Source of the DNA: Kribbella antiqua
GTDB lineage: Bacteria; Actinomycetota; Actinomycetes; Propionibacteriales; Kribbellaceae
Direction of reading: 5' to 3'
Assembly: GCF_004345665.1 (NCBI RefSeq)
Contig: NZ_SLWR01000001.1
Location: 1,148,411-1,212,410, forward strand
DNA length: 64,000 nt
Below are positions 53,846 to 62,224 of the stretch, in pieces. Position 1 is the first letter of the stretch. Each line of letters opens with the position of its first letter. The notes under the pieces were generated by a model that ran no database searches, was not told the origin of the DNA, and worked only from the letters and a program-made list of their open reading frames with translations. A program made the position numbers and the translations under genes.

Positions 53846-53890
53846 TGTGACATTGCACTGACCCTAGAGTGCCATTGCACTCCTTGCCAA
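53846..53890 (-). promoter_or_regulatory. promoter and paired operators of the GH127/ABC operon
   Basis: Reading the minus strand, TTGGCA (53885-53890) and TAGGGT (53861-53866) are plausible -35 and -10 hexamers 18 bases apart. AGTGCCATTGCACT (53868-53881) fills the spacer and is palindromic (AGTGC/GCACT). A 12-of-14 match, TGTGACATTGCACT (53846-53859), lies downstream of the -10. The repeats are 22 bp apart, about two helical turns, on the same face. Confidence 0.6.
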
Positions 53891-53945
53891 GGGATTACGA
53901 ACGACGTTTACACGCCGGATACATCTGACGGCGTCGTGGGCGGGG

Positions 53946-56471
53946 TCACAGCCGCGGGTCGACCGGCTCCGATTCCAGCGCGAGTACGGCAAAGACGCAC
54001 TCGTGAATCCGCCACAGGGGCTCGCCGCGGGCGGCGCGCTCCAGCGCTTCCAGGCCGAGGGCGTACTCGCGCAGCGCCAGCGACCGTTTGTGGCCGAGGT
54101 TTCGGTCGCGGAGCCGGGAGAAGTTGGCCGGCTCGGTGTAGTCCGGGCCGTAGATGAGCCGCAGGTACTCCTGGCCGCGCACCTTCAATCCCGGCTGGGC
54201 GAGGCCCTTCGCCGTACGGGTCAGATTCGCGGCAGGCTTCACCACCATGCCCTCTCCCCCGGCAGCGGTGAGTTCCTCCCACCAAGTGACTCCGGCGTCC
54301 CAGTTGCCCGCGTCGACGACCAGCCGCCGCGTCACCTTCACCAGGTGCGGGTCGACGGCAACCATCTGGTCCAGCAGCTCGAAGTGCCACATGTGCGGCC
54401 GGTCGTGGTACGTCGCGCCCTCCGACGCGAGCACCTGGAACGGCGCCAACTGAACGCCGTCGATCCCAGCCGTCGGCCAGCAGTACCGCCGATAGGCCTC
54501 GGTGAACCGCGACGCGTTCGCCGTACGCCGCTGCATCCGCTCCAGTTGATCGCCCAGGTCGAGCCCCGCCGCGACCGCCGCCTCGAGAGCTGCGGTTGCC
54601 GCTGGCAACGACGTACGGGCGGCCGCGCCGACGGCGGCGTACTGGTTCCGGAGCAGGTCTTCGGCCTTGGCACTCCACGGTAGGAGTTCCGCGTCGAGGA
54701 GGACCCACGAGGTGTCGAGGTCGTCGAAGAGCCCCGAAGCCTTGGCGACGACGCGCAGCCGCTCCAGCAGTTCGTCCGTGAGCGGTCCGTCGAAGAAGGA
54801 GCGTCCGGTGCGCGTGTGGATCGCACCGCGGCCCGCCAGGCCGAAGCGCTTCTCGGCGACGTCGTCGTCACGCGTGAGCAGTACGACGGCGCGCGAGCCC
54901 ATGTGCTTCTCCTCGCACACCAGCTCGGTCACACCTTGCACGCGGTAGGTCTCGAAGGCCTGCAACGGGTGCTCGAGGAGACCGGGTTCCTTCGAGGTGG
55001 CGACCGGGCTCATCGTCGGCGGCAGGTAGAGCAGGAAACGCGGGTCGATCGCGAACCGGCTCATCACCTCCAGCGCGGCCCCGGCCTGCTCCGCGCGGAC
55101 GCTGAGCCGTCCGTGCGTCGAGGTCTCGATCACCCGGCGGCCGGTGACGTCGGTCAGCTCGAGTACATCGGGCTCGCGCGTCGGCGCGGTTGCCACGTGC
55201 AACGGTTTGGCCGGGGCGTAGTACTCCTCGGCCGCCTGGACCGAGACGAGCTCACGCTCCGGATAGCGCAGCGCGGTGAGTGAACCGCCGAAGACGCAGC
55301 CGGTGTCGAGGCAGATGGTGTTGTTGATCCACTCGGCTTCCGGCGTCGGCGTGTGGCCGTAGACAACCATTGCCCGGCCGCGGTATTCGTTCGCCCACGG
55401 GTAGCGAACCGGGAGGCCGAACTCGTCCGTCTCCCCCGTCGTTTCGCCGTACAGGCAGAAGGACCGGACCCGGCCGGAGGCACGGCCGTGCATCTTCTCG
55501 ACCAGGCCGGCGTGCGAGACGACCAGCTTGCCGCCGTCGAAGACGTAGTGCGAGATCAGGCCGTCGATGAACTTCGCCACGGCTTCGCGGAACTCGGCCG
55601 GCTCGTCGGCCAGCTGCTCGAGCGTGGTCTCGAGGCCGTGGCTGACCTTCACGTTGCGGCCGTTGAGTGCCCTGAGCAACTTGTCCTCATGGTTGCCGGG
55701 AACACAGTAGGCGTGGCCTCCTGCAACCATCCCCATCACCAAGCGCAGCACCCCAGGCGTATCCGGACCGCGGTCGACCAGATCGCCGACGAACACCGCG
55801 CGCCGTGACGGGTGTACGGCGTCGACCGCCCGGCCGGCGCTGTCGCGAGTGAACGAGTAGCCGAGGTTGGTGAGGAGTTCCTCCAGCTCGGCGCGGCAGC
55901 CGTGGACGTCGCCGATGATGTCGAACGGGCCGGTCTGGTCGGTGAGGTCGTTGAACAGCTTCGTGCGTTCGATGCTGACGGCATCGATCTCTTCGACACT
56001 CGGCAACACATGGACGGTGCGGAAGCCCTCACGCTTGAGGCTGCGCAGGCCGCGTTTGAGCTGCGACCGCTGTCGCGTGATGACCTTGGCGCCGAACTGA
56101 CGGTCCGGGCGTTGCTCGTTGCGCTCGACACACACCCGCTCGGGCGGATCGAGAACGATTGCCACCGGCAACACGTCGTGCGCCCGCGCCAGCGCGACGA
56201 GCTCCTTCCGCGCCTCCGGCTGGACATTCGTTGCGTCGATCACCGTCAGCCGCCCGGCAGCCAACCGCTTGGCCGCGATGAAGTTCAGTACCTCGAACGC
56301 GTCCTTCGAGGCTGCCTGGTCATTCTCGTCGTCGGACACCAACCCGCGGCAGAAGTCGCTGGAAATCACCTCCGTGCGTAGGAAGTGCTTCCGCGCAAAC
56401 GTCGACTTCCCCGACCCACTCGCCCCAACCAGCACAACCAGAGAAAGACCTGGGATTTGGATCGAAGCCAT
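53946..56471 (-). CDS. pnkp: polynucleotide kinase-phosphatase with adenylyltransferase domain (bacterial Pnkp)
   Basis: An 841-residue RNA end-healing and sealing enzyme. Domains in order: a 5'-polynucleotide kinase (P-loop GASGSGKST, 16-24), a metallophosphoesterase 2',3'-phosphatase (GDVHGC with Asp188/His190, VFVGDLVDRG, GNHED) and a C-terminal ligase-type adenylyltransferase with Lys522 in EEKHMGSR as the AMP-accepting residue. The family repairs RNAs cut by ribotoxins; the ligase step needs Hen1. The start overlaps the hen1 stop (TGATG), so the two are coupled. Confidence 0.95.
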   Translation of the reverse strand: MASIQIPGLSLVVLVGASGSGKSTFARKHFLRTEVISSDFCRGLVSDDENDQAASKDAFEVLNFIAAKRLAAGRLTVIDATNVQPEARKELVALARAHDVLPVAIVLDPPERVCVERNEQRPDRQFGAKVITRQRSQLKRGLRSLKREGFRTVHVLPSVEEIDAVSIERTKLFNDLTDQTGPFDIIGDVHGCRAELEELLTNLGYSFTRDSAGRAVDAVHPSRRAVFVGDLVDRGPDTPGVLRLVMGMVAGGHAYCVPGNHEDKLLRALNGRNVKVSHGLETTLEQLADEPAEFREAVAKFIDGLISHYVFDGGKLVVSHAGLVEKMHGRASGRVRSFCLYGETTGETDEFGLPVRYPWANEYRGRAMVVYGHTPTPEAEWINNTICLDTGCVFGGSLTALRYPERELVSVQAAEEYYAPAKPLHVATAPTREPDVLELTDVTGRRVIETSTHGRLSVRAEQAGAALEVMSRFAIDPRFLLYLPPTMSPVATSKEPGLLEHPLQAFETYRVQGVTELVCEEKHMGSRAVVLLTRDDDVAEKRFGLAGRGAIHTRTGRSFFDGPLTDELLERLRVVAKASGLFDDLDTSWVLLDAELLPWSAKAEDLLRNQYAAVGAAARTSLPAATAALEAAVAAGLDLGDQLERMQRRTANASRFTEAYRRYCWPTAGIDGVQLAPFQVLASEGATYHDRPHMWHFELLDQMVAVDPHLVKVTRRLVVDAGNWDAGVTWWEELTAAGGEGMVVKPAANLTRTAKGLAQPGLKVRGQEYLRLIYGPDYTEPANFSRLRDRNLGHKRSLALREYALGLEALERAARGEPLWRIHECVFAVLALESEPVDPRL

Positions 56472-57901
56472 CAGCGCGCCACCTCCCCCACAGCTTCCGC
56501 GCGACCGGCGGGGAGAACAAAGAGAGCGAGTTGGGTGGGTGATCCGACTACCGCATCCGATGGACCTACCGGTCTGAACTCCACCGTGTAGCCGTAGTCG
56601 CGTGCAACGCCAGTCGCCCACGCCTCGAATTCTGCGCGGGTCCACTCGAAGCGGTGGTCAGGGTGGCGGAAGTTCCTAGCCGGCAGAGACTCGAAGCGCA
56701 CGTTGTATTCGCTGTTCGGAGTTGTCACCACAACCGCTCCAGGACGAGCAGCTTGGAAGACCGCCTTCGCCAGGGCCGGCAGGCGCGGCGGGTCGACGTG
56801 CTCGACGACCTCCATCAGTACGGCGGCGTCCAGCCCGGCCAACCGGTGGTCGGCGTACGTCACCGACGACTGCAAGAAACGCAACCGCTCCCGCTGGCGA
56901 TCCGGCAGATCGTCGTAGTGCATCCGCCGCTTGGCCGCTATGAGCGCACGCGCCGACACGTCGGTCGCATAGATCTCGCCGATCATCGGATCCTTCAGCA
57001 GCTCACCCACCAGCGCGCCCTCACCGCAGCCGAGGTCGACGATCCGCCGCGCCCCGAGTTCCCGCAGTACGGCGGCAACCGTCGTACGGCGCTCGACAGC
57101 CAGCGACACCGGGCCTTCGGCGTCGTCCGGCACGTCCTCCGGCTCGGTCAGCCCATCGGCCTCAGCGAGGCGTTCGAGCGCGGAATCGGCGAGATAGCGG
57201 CGGTGGGCGAGGTAGCGGTGAGAGATCAGATCCTTCTCCGGATGCGCTCCAAGCCAGCCCTCGCCGGCCCTGACGAGCTTGTCCACCTCGTCGGACCCGA
57301 CCCAGTAGTGCTTGGCGTCGTCCAGCACCGGGAGCATCACATACAAATGATTGAGTGCATCCGCCAGCCGCAGTACGCCGGTCAGCCGCAGATCGACGTA
57401 CCGGGAATCACCCCAGGCCGGGATCTCCGGATCGAGCGGCACCGGGCGCGCGTCGACGGTCCAGCCGAGTGGTGTGAACATGCGCTCGGCAAGCTCCGCG
57501 CCGCCACTGCACGGAAGTGCGGGAACGTGAATCTCCAGCGGGAGCTGCGACGCCGCCAATGAAGGACGGGCGTCGCAGCGGCCGTGCATCGCCGTACGGA
57601 AGAGTTTGCCGAGTGCGACCGCGAGCAGGCTGGAGGCGGCATACGGGCGGTCGTTGACGTACTGCCCGAGGGTGAAGCCTTCCGGTGCTTTGCCGCGACC
57701 GGAGCGGACGAGCGCGATCGGGTCGATCTCGAGCAGCACGGCCGCCGTACAACGCTCGTTGGTCGCTTCCGGGTAAAAGACCTGCGCCGTACCACCGGTG
57801 ATCTCGAGGCTCTGCGGTCGCGCCGGGTTCTTGTGCAACAGGAATCCGAAATCCGTTGCCGGTGCGAGCTGGGCCAGATCGGTGGAAAGCGTCAGGAACA
57901 C
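56471..57901 (-). CDS. hen1: 3'-terminal RNA ribose 2'-O-methyltransferase Hen1
   Basis: A 476-residue partner of Pnkp that 2'-O-methylates the 3' end of broken RNA before ligation, protecting the repaired site. The N-terminal half is the ligase-activating domain (TDFGFLLHKNPARPQS, FYPEATNERCTAAVLLEID). The C-terminal methyltransferase has VDLGCGEGALVGEL, the metal-ligand segment MEVVEHVDPPRL and ARNFRHPDHRFEWT. The GTG at 57901 gives the family's usual opening FLTLSTD; an upstream extension is possible but unlike homologues. Confidence 0.95.
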   Translation of the reverse strand: MFLTLSTDLAQLAPATDFGFLLHKNPARPQSLEITGGTAQVFYPEATNERCTAAVLLEIDPIALVRSGRGKAPEGFTLGQYVNDRPYAASSLLAVALGKLFRTAMHGRCDARPSLAASQLPLEIHVPALPCSGGAELAERMFTPLGWTVDARPVPLDPEIPAWGDSRYVDLRLTGVLRLADALNHLYVMLPVLDDAKHYWVGSDEVDKLVRAGEGWLGAHPEKDLISHRYLAHRRYLADSALERLAEADGLTEPEDVPDDAEGPVSLAVERRTTVAAVLRELGARRIVDLGCGEGALVGELLKDPMIGEIYATDVSARALIAAKRRMHYDDLPDRQRERLRFLQSSVTYADHRLAGLDAAVLMEVVEHVDPPRLPALAKAVFQAARPGAVVVTTPNSEYNVRFESLPARNFRHPDHRFEWTRAEFEAWATGVARDYGYTVEFRPVGPSDAVVGSPTQLALFVLPAGRAEAVGEVAR

Positions 57902-58224
57902 TTCCGTATTCGACCATGCCGCCCTGCCACTCCGGCACTCAATTTGCCCGGAGTCGAGCGAGCAAAGGCTTTCGAAGGTTGAGACACGCTGGCGGACCAC
58001 TGGCGTGTCGCCCGGTTTGGTTCTAGCTTGTTTTGCAGAAGATGAGTCGCTACAGACCGTCCTTCCCCGCTGACAGTCGGTATTGTCCCCGGTTTGTGGC
58101 GAGCGCCCACCCACGCCGACCACGGGGAAAGGACCATGGCAGCTCCCTCAGGCCAACGAAGTACGTCGCACTCCGGCAGACCCTCGGGTCTCGCACCATC
58201 GAGGCAACGGTGCGGGGTCCGCCG
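57902..58224. promoter_or_regulatory. divergent intergenic region upstream of hen1
   Basis: This 323-base gap separates hen1 from a divergent 108-residue gene. It contains GACACGC (57983-57989) and GCGTGTC (58003-58009) as perfect 7-bp arms around 13 bases, about 80 bases before the hen1 start. I see no further gene or RNA motif. Confidence 0.4.
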
Positions 58225-58551
58225 GTGAAGCCTCAAACATTCGAACTCGTTCGCTACACCGACATTTCCGGGGTCTCCGGAACCGGCATCGTCGCCGAAG
58301 GATGTGTGTTCACCGACGGATCGGTCGCACTGCGCTGGCACGGCGCGAACCCGTCCACCGCCGTCTGGCCGGACCTCGAATCCATCCTCGCCGTCCACGG
58401 CCACTGCGGCGCCACCGTCGTCCGCTGGCTCGACGTCTCCGAGATGGAGCCGGTCCCCGGCACCGACCTCCTCCCCGGCGAACTGACCCACATCCTCGCC
58501 ACCGGCCGCCGCACCCACCACAACCACCCACCGGCGGTGGCCACAGCCTGA
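58225..58551 (+). CDS. small conserved actinobacterial protein
   Basis: A 108-residue soluble protein from the GTG at 58225 (an in-frame GTG at 58210 is an alternative). It has a compact beta-rich pattern, TFELVRYTDISGVSGTGIVA then VFTDGSVALRWHG, STAVWPDLESILAVHGH and VVRWLD, and a His-rich disordered end. Similar proteins occur singly in actinomycetes without known function. It is divergent from the hen1-pnkp pair. A functional link is possible but not shown. Confidence 0.72.
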   Translation: MKPQTFELVRYTDISGVSGTGIVAEGCVFTDGSVALRWHGANPSTAVWPDLESILAVHGHCGATVVRWLDVSEMEPVPGTDLLPGELTHILATGRRTHHNHPPAVATA

Positions 58552-58563
58552 ACTCCGCGCGCC

Positions 58564-58583
58564 GGCCCGGTCCGAGTCGGGCC
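58564..58583. terminator. short hairpin between convergent genes
   Basis: GGCCCG and CGGGCC form 6-bp perfect arms around 8 bases between the 108-residue gene and folE, a probable bidirectional terminator. Confidence 0.5.
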
Positions 58584-58592
58584 GACAGCGGA

Positions 58593-59204
58593 CTACGGCG
58601 TGAGCCCGGTCAGGGCGAAGAACTCCTGGCGAGAGCTCGGGTTGTCGCGCAGTACACCCTGCAGCGACGACGTGACGGTTCGCGAGCCGGCCGCGCGTAC
58701 GCCGCGCATGGACATGCACTGGTGTTCGGCTTCGATGACGACACCGACGCCCTTCGGGGCCAGGCGGTCCTGGAGCCAGTCGGCGACCTGCTTGGTCAGC
58801 CGCTCCTGCACCTGGAAGTCACGGGCGAACAACTCGACCACCCGCGCCAGCTTCGACAGCCCGAGGATCCGCTCGCCCGGCAGATACCCGACGTGCGCCA
58901 CCCCGTGGAACGGCAGCAGGTGGTGCTCGCACAGCGACTGCACCGGGATGTCCTTGGCAAGCACGAGTTCGTCGTACCCCTCGTCGTTCGGGAACGTCGT
59001 CAGCTCGAACTCCCGCGGCGTCAGCATCTCGGCGTACGCGTGCGCCACCCGGCGTGGGGTGTCCGCCAGATGCGCGCTGCGTGGATCCCGCCCGAGCGCG
59101 ACCAGCAGATCGGCGACCGCTCGCTGAGCGGCGGGGAGATCGATCTCCGCGCGTCCGGCGACGATGTGGAGGGGGACGGACTCGAGATCAGCCGAAATCG
59201 CCAT
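58593..59204 (-). CDS. folE: GTP cyclohydrolase I
   Basis: A 203-residue enzyme that converts GTP to 7,8-dihydroneopterin triphosphate, the entry to folate, tetrahydropterin or deazapurine synthesis. The zinc ligands are visible: Cys92 and His95 in SLCEHHLLPF, and Cys163 in HQCMSMRG. The ATG at 59204 follows AGGGAG. There are no other folate genes nearby, unlike the usual actinomycete ftsH-folE-folP cluster. It is divergent from an HTH regulator with C-terminal cysteines that probably controls it. Confidence 0.95.
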   Translation of the reverse strand: MAISADLESVPLHIVAGRAEIDLPAAQRAVADLLVALGRDPRSAHLADTPRRVAHAYAEMLTPREFELTTFPNDEGYDELVLAKDIPVQSLCEHHLLPFHGVAHVGYLPGERILGLSKLARVVELFARDFQVQERLTKQVADWLQDRLAPKGVGVVIEAEHQCMSMRGVRAAGSRTVTSSLQGVLRDNPSSRQEFFALTGLTP

Positions 59205-59278
59205 GCACACTCCCTGATGGATCAACGAACTGCCATCATAGCTCTTTGATCAACCCGAGTTGGCGATAGAATCATCCT
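59205..59278. promoter_or_regulatory. folE/regulator divergent promoter region
   Basis: GATCAAC occurs twice, at about 59219 and 59248, the second within TTTGATCAACCC that includes the palindrome TTGATCAA. This pair of short repeats in a 74-base divergent gap suggests binding of the adjacent regulator. Confidence 0.4.
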
Positions 59279-59938
59279 GTGGACAGGTCCTGGGACGCAC
59301 AGGTTCAGGCGGTCGCCGCACTCGAGGAACCGACGCGGCGCCGTCTCTACGAGTACGTCGTCAGCCGGCCGGCGCCGGTCAGCCGGGACGAGGCGGCCGC
59401 CGCGCTGGGCATTCCGCGAACGACGGCCGCGTTCCACCTGGACAGGCTGACCGAGGAGCGCTTGCTCGCCACCTGCTTCGAGCGCCGAACCGGCCGAACC
59501 GGTCCGGGCGCCGGCCGGCCCGCGAAGCTCTACCACCGCTCGGACCGTGAGATCGAGATCTCCCTTCCCGAGCGTCAGTACGCCGTCGCGAGCCGGCTCT
59601 TGGCCGCAGGGATCGCCGACGCGGAGGCATCGGGCGGATCGCCACGCGAGGCGGTGAACCGCCGGGCCCGGGAGTACGGCGAGTCACTCGGCCGGGCGGC
59701 GGGCGACGCTCCCCTGACCCAGATCCTCGCCGACCACGGCTTCGAACCCCGCCCGGACAAGGACGGCATCGCGCTCGCCAACTGCCCGTTCCAGCGCATC
59801 GCCAAGGAACAGCCACAGTTGGTCTGCGGCATGAACCTGCACCTGCTGGCCGGGCTCGTCAGCACCCTCGAGATCCCGTACGAAGCCCGCCTCGCCCCGA
59901 CCCCAGGCAACTGCTGCGTCCGCCTCGTGCCGGTCTAA
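59279..59938 (+). CDS. winged-helix regulator with SufR-like C-terminal cysteines
   Basis: A 219-residue regulator. The N-terminal ArsR/SufR-type winged helix (about 12-85) has RPAPVSRDEAAAALGIPRTT, a GRPAKLYH wing, and a helical middle. The C-terminal part holds Cys169 (NCPFQRIAKE), Cys183 (LVCGMNLHLL), Cys212 and Cys213. The gaps of 13 and 28 residues fit SufR-type cluster spacing with the third cysteine missing. It may bind an Fe-S cluster or another metal. The GTG at 59279 is divergent from folE. Confidence 0.85.
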   Translation: MDRSWDAQVQAVAALEEPTRRRLYEYVVSRPAPVSRDEAAAALGIPRTTAAFHLDRLTEERLLATCFERRTGRTGPGAGRPAKLYHRSDREIEISLPERQYAVASRLLAAGIADAEASGGSPREAVNRRAREYGESLGRAAGDAPLTQILADHGFEPRPDKDGIALANCPFQRIAKEQPQLVCGMNLHLLAGLVSTLEIPYEARLAPTPGNCCVRLVPV

Positions 59939-59947
59939 GCTCAGCGG

Positions 59948-60436
59948 GTGGCGAAGAGCAAGCAGAGCCAGGGCACCCCGGCGACCGTCGCGTTGACCAA
60001 GGCGAAGGTCGAGTTCAGCACCCACGCGTACGACCACGACCCGAACGCCAAGTCGTACGGGCTGGAGGCCGCGGAGGCGCTCGGCCTGGCCGTGGAGCAG
60101 GTGTTCAAGACGCTGCTGGTCGAGGTCGACGGCAAACTGACCGTCGGCGTCGTACCGGTGGACAAGCAGCTTGATCTGAAGGCGATCGCGGCCGCGGCCG
60201 GCGGGAAGAAGGCGGTGATGGCCGACCCGGCCGCCGCCGAACGCACCACCGGGTACGTCGTCGGCGGCATCAGCCCGATCGGCCAGAAGCGCGCCCTGCC
60301 CACCGTCGTCGACGCCACCGCGACCGACCACGCCACCGTCTACGTCTCCGGCGGCCGCCGCGGCCTCGACATCGGCCTCTCCCCCGCCGACCTCATCACC
60401 ATCACCAAAGCCCGTACGGCGCCGATCGCCCGCTGA
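59948..60436 (+). CDS. ybaK: YbaK/EbsC-type aminoacyl-tRNA deacylase
   Basis: A 162-residue editing protein that hydrolyses mischarged Cys-tRNA(Pro). It shows the family's SYGLEAAEALGLAVEQVFKT, LLVEVDGKLTVGVVPVDK, LDLKAIAAAAGGKKAVMAD with the conserved lysines, and TGYVVGGISPIGQKR. The GTG at 59948 is 9 bases past the regulator's stop, so it may share that transcript. It is convergent with the sugar ABC operon. Confidence 0.93.
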   Translation: MAKSKQSQGTPATVALTKAKVEFSTHAYDHDPNAKSYGLEAAEALGLAVEQVFKTLLVEVDGKLTVGVVPVDKQLDLKAIAAAAGGKKAVMADPAAAERTTGYVVGGISPIGQKRALPTVVDATATDHATVYVSGGRRGLDIGLSPADLITITKARTAPIAR

Positions 60437-60443
60437 CCAAGCA

Positions 60444-61226
60444 TCACTCCTCGAGTGCCTCGACCGGGATCTCCTCCGCGCCGGTGATGAACGACACCAC
60501 GTCGCTCATCGACACCTTCTGCGGGTTTACCACCCCGGCCCGACGGCCGAGCCGGTGGACATGGATCCGGTCGGACACCTCGAACACCGCCGGCATGTCA
60601 TGCGAGATCAGTACGACGGGCAGGCCGCGATTGCTGATCCGCTTGATCAACTCGAGCACATGCGCGGTCTCGCGGACACCGAGCGCCGCGGTCGGCTCGT
60701 CCATGATCACGACCTTGCTGCCGAACATCGCTGCCCGGGCCACCGCGACGGCTTGCCGCTGACCACCGGACAGGCTCTCCACCGGCTGGGTGATGTCCTG
60801 GATCGTGGCGATGCCCAGCGCGTCCAACTGGTTGCGCGCTTCCTTGCGCATCGCCTTGCGGTCCAGCATCCGGAGCTTGCCGAGCAGACCATCCCGCCGG
60901 ATCTCCCGGCCGAGGAACAGGTTGGTCGTGATGTCCAGCGCGGGCGCCACGGCCAGCGTCTGGTACACCGTCTCGATGCCGTTGTTCCGGGCGTCGAGCG
61001 GCGAATGGAATCGCACCGGCTTCCCGTCCAGCTCGACGGTTCCCGCATCCGGCTGGAGCGCACCGGTGAGCGCCTTGATCAGGCTGGACTTGCCGGCTCC
61101 GTTGTCGCCGACAATGGCCAGTACCTCACCTGGATAGAGGTCGAAGTCGGCACCGTTGATCGCAGTGACGTGGCCGTACCGCTTGACCAGGCCGCGAGCG
61201 GTGAGCATAGCTGTTCGGGTGCTCAT
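60444..61226 (-). CDS. sugar ABC transporter ATP-binding protein (single-domain, FrcA-like)
   Basis: A 260-residue ATPase with Walker A GDNGAGKSS, signature LSGGQRQA, Walker B VVIMDEPTAALG and H-loop ISHD. It has one nucleotide-binding domain, as in FrcA, rather than the fused two-domain RbsA. Its ATG overlaps the permease stop by 4 bases. It is last in the three-gene sugar importer operon (binding protein, permease, ATPase). Confidence 0.93.
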   Translation of the reverse strand: MSTRTAMLTARGLVKRYGHVTAINGADFDLYPGEVLAIVGDNGAGKSSLIKALTGALQPDAGTVELDGKPVRFHSPLDARNNGIETVYQTLAVAPALDITTNLFLGREIRRDGLLGKLRMLDRKAMRKEARNQLDALGIATIQDITQPVESLSGGQRQAVAVARAAMFGSKVVIMDEPTAALGVRETAHVLELIKRISNRGLPVVLISHDMPAVFEVSDRIHVHRLGRRAGVVNPQKVSMSDVVSFITGAEEIPVEALEE

Positions 61227-62218
61227 CGGCTCCTCCTCCGGGTGGCCTGGTCGAACGCGACCGCGGCGATCACCAGTACGCCGGTGGCGAGGTTCTGGTA
61301 GTTGGAATCGATTCCCATCTGGGTCAGACCACTGCGCAGTACGGCGACGATCAGCGCGCCGACCACCGTGCCGACGACTCCACCACGGCCGCCGAACAGG
61401 CTGGTGCCCCCGATGACCACGGCGGTGATGCTGTCCAGGTTGCCGGTCTGGTACGCGTTCGGGTCTGCGGTCGGCGTACGACCCAAAGCCATCCAGGCGG
61501 CGAAGCCGTAGATGATGCCCGCGACGGCGTACACGCTGATCAGGGTGCGGTCGATGTGGATACCGGTCAGCCGGGCCGCCTCCGGTTCGTTGCCGACGGC
61601 ATACACATGCCGGCCCCAGCCGGTCTTCGCGAGTACGAACCAGGTCGCCGCGAACAGCACCGCGGCAACCACCATGCCCAACGTGAACTGGACCCGGCCG
61701 AACAGGTAGAGCGACGTACCGAGCCAGGTCAGCAGTCCGTCCGGCACCGGCCAGGTGGTGCCCTTGCTGTAGAGGTTCGTCACCGCTGTCATCACCGCGA
61801 GCATGCCCAGGGTGACGATGAACGGTGGCAACTTGATCCGGCTCACCAGGAGACCGGACAGCGTCGCCACCGCGGCGCAGGCGACGATCGAGAGGATCAG
61901 CGCGAACGGTCCGGGCAGTTCCCCAGTGACGAGCCGGGTCATCAGCAGCGTGCCGAAGACGGCGATCGCGGCGTTCGCCAGGTCGATACCGCTGGTCAGG
62001 ATCACCAGGGTCTGACCGAGCGCCAGCGTGCCGACGACGATCGACTGCTGGACGATGAACGAGAAGTTGTCGATGTTCGCGAAGGTGTCCGTCGCCAGCG
62101 AGAAGAAGACGATCGCGACGAGCAGGGCGGCGGTCGGGCCGAGCACCGGGTTGCGGGCGAACATCACCCGCAACGCGTCGCCCCGGCCGCCCTCAGCGGT
62201 GGTCGTTGCCGTAGCCAT
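61223..62218 (-). CDS. sugar ABC transporter permease (RbsC/FrcC type)
   Basis: A 331-residue polytopic permease of the BPD_transp_2 family with about ten helices. It shows LTSGIDLANAAIAVFGTLL in the first third and the cytoplasmic loop KTGWGRHVYAVGNEPEAARLTGI before VIGGTSLFGGRGGVVGTVVG. The ATG at 62218 lies 6 bases after the binding-protein stop. Members carry pentoses, fructose or inositol. Confidence 0.94.
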   Translation of the reverse strand: MATATTTAEGGRGDALRVMFARNPVLGPTAALLVAIVFFSLATDTFANIDNFSFIVQQSIVVGTLALGQTLVILTSGIDLANAAIAVFGTLLMTRLVTGELPGPFALILSIVACAAVATLSGLLVSRIKLPPFIVTLGMLAVMTAVTNLYSKGTTWPVPDGLLTWLGTSLYLFGRVQFTLGMVVAAVLFAATWFVLAKTGWGRHVYAVGNEPEAARLTGIHIDRTLISVYAVAGIIYGFAAWMALGRTPTADPNAYQTGNLDSITAVVIGGTSLFGGRGGVVGTVVGALIVAVLRSGLTQMGIDSNYQNLATGVLVIAAVAFDQATRRRSR

Positions 62219-62224
62219 CGAAGA

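Noticed and set aside
51881-54157. 758-codon plus-strand open frame
   Set aside because: Runs antisense through GH127; Arg-rich and without motifs, while GH127 shows its full set of active-site residues.
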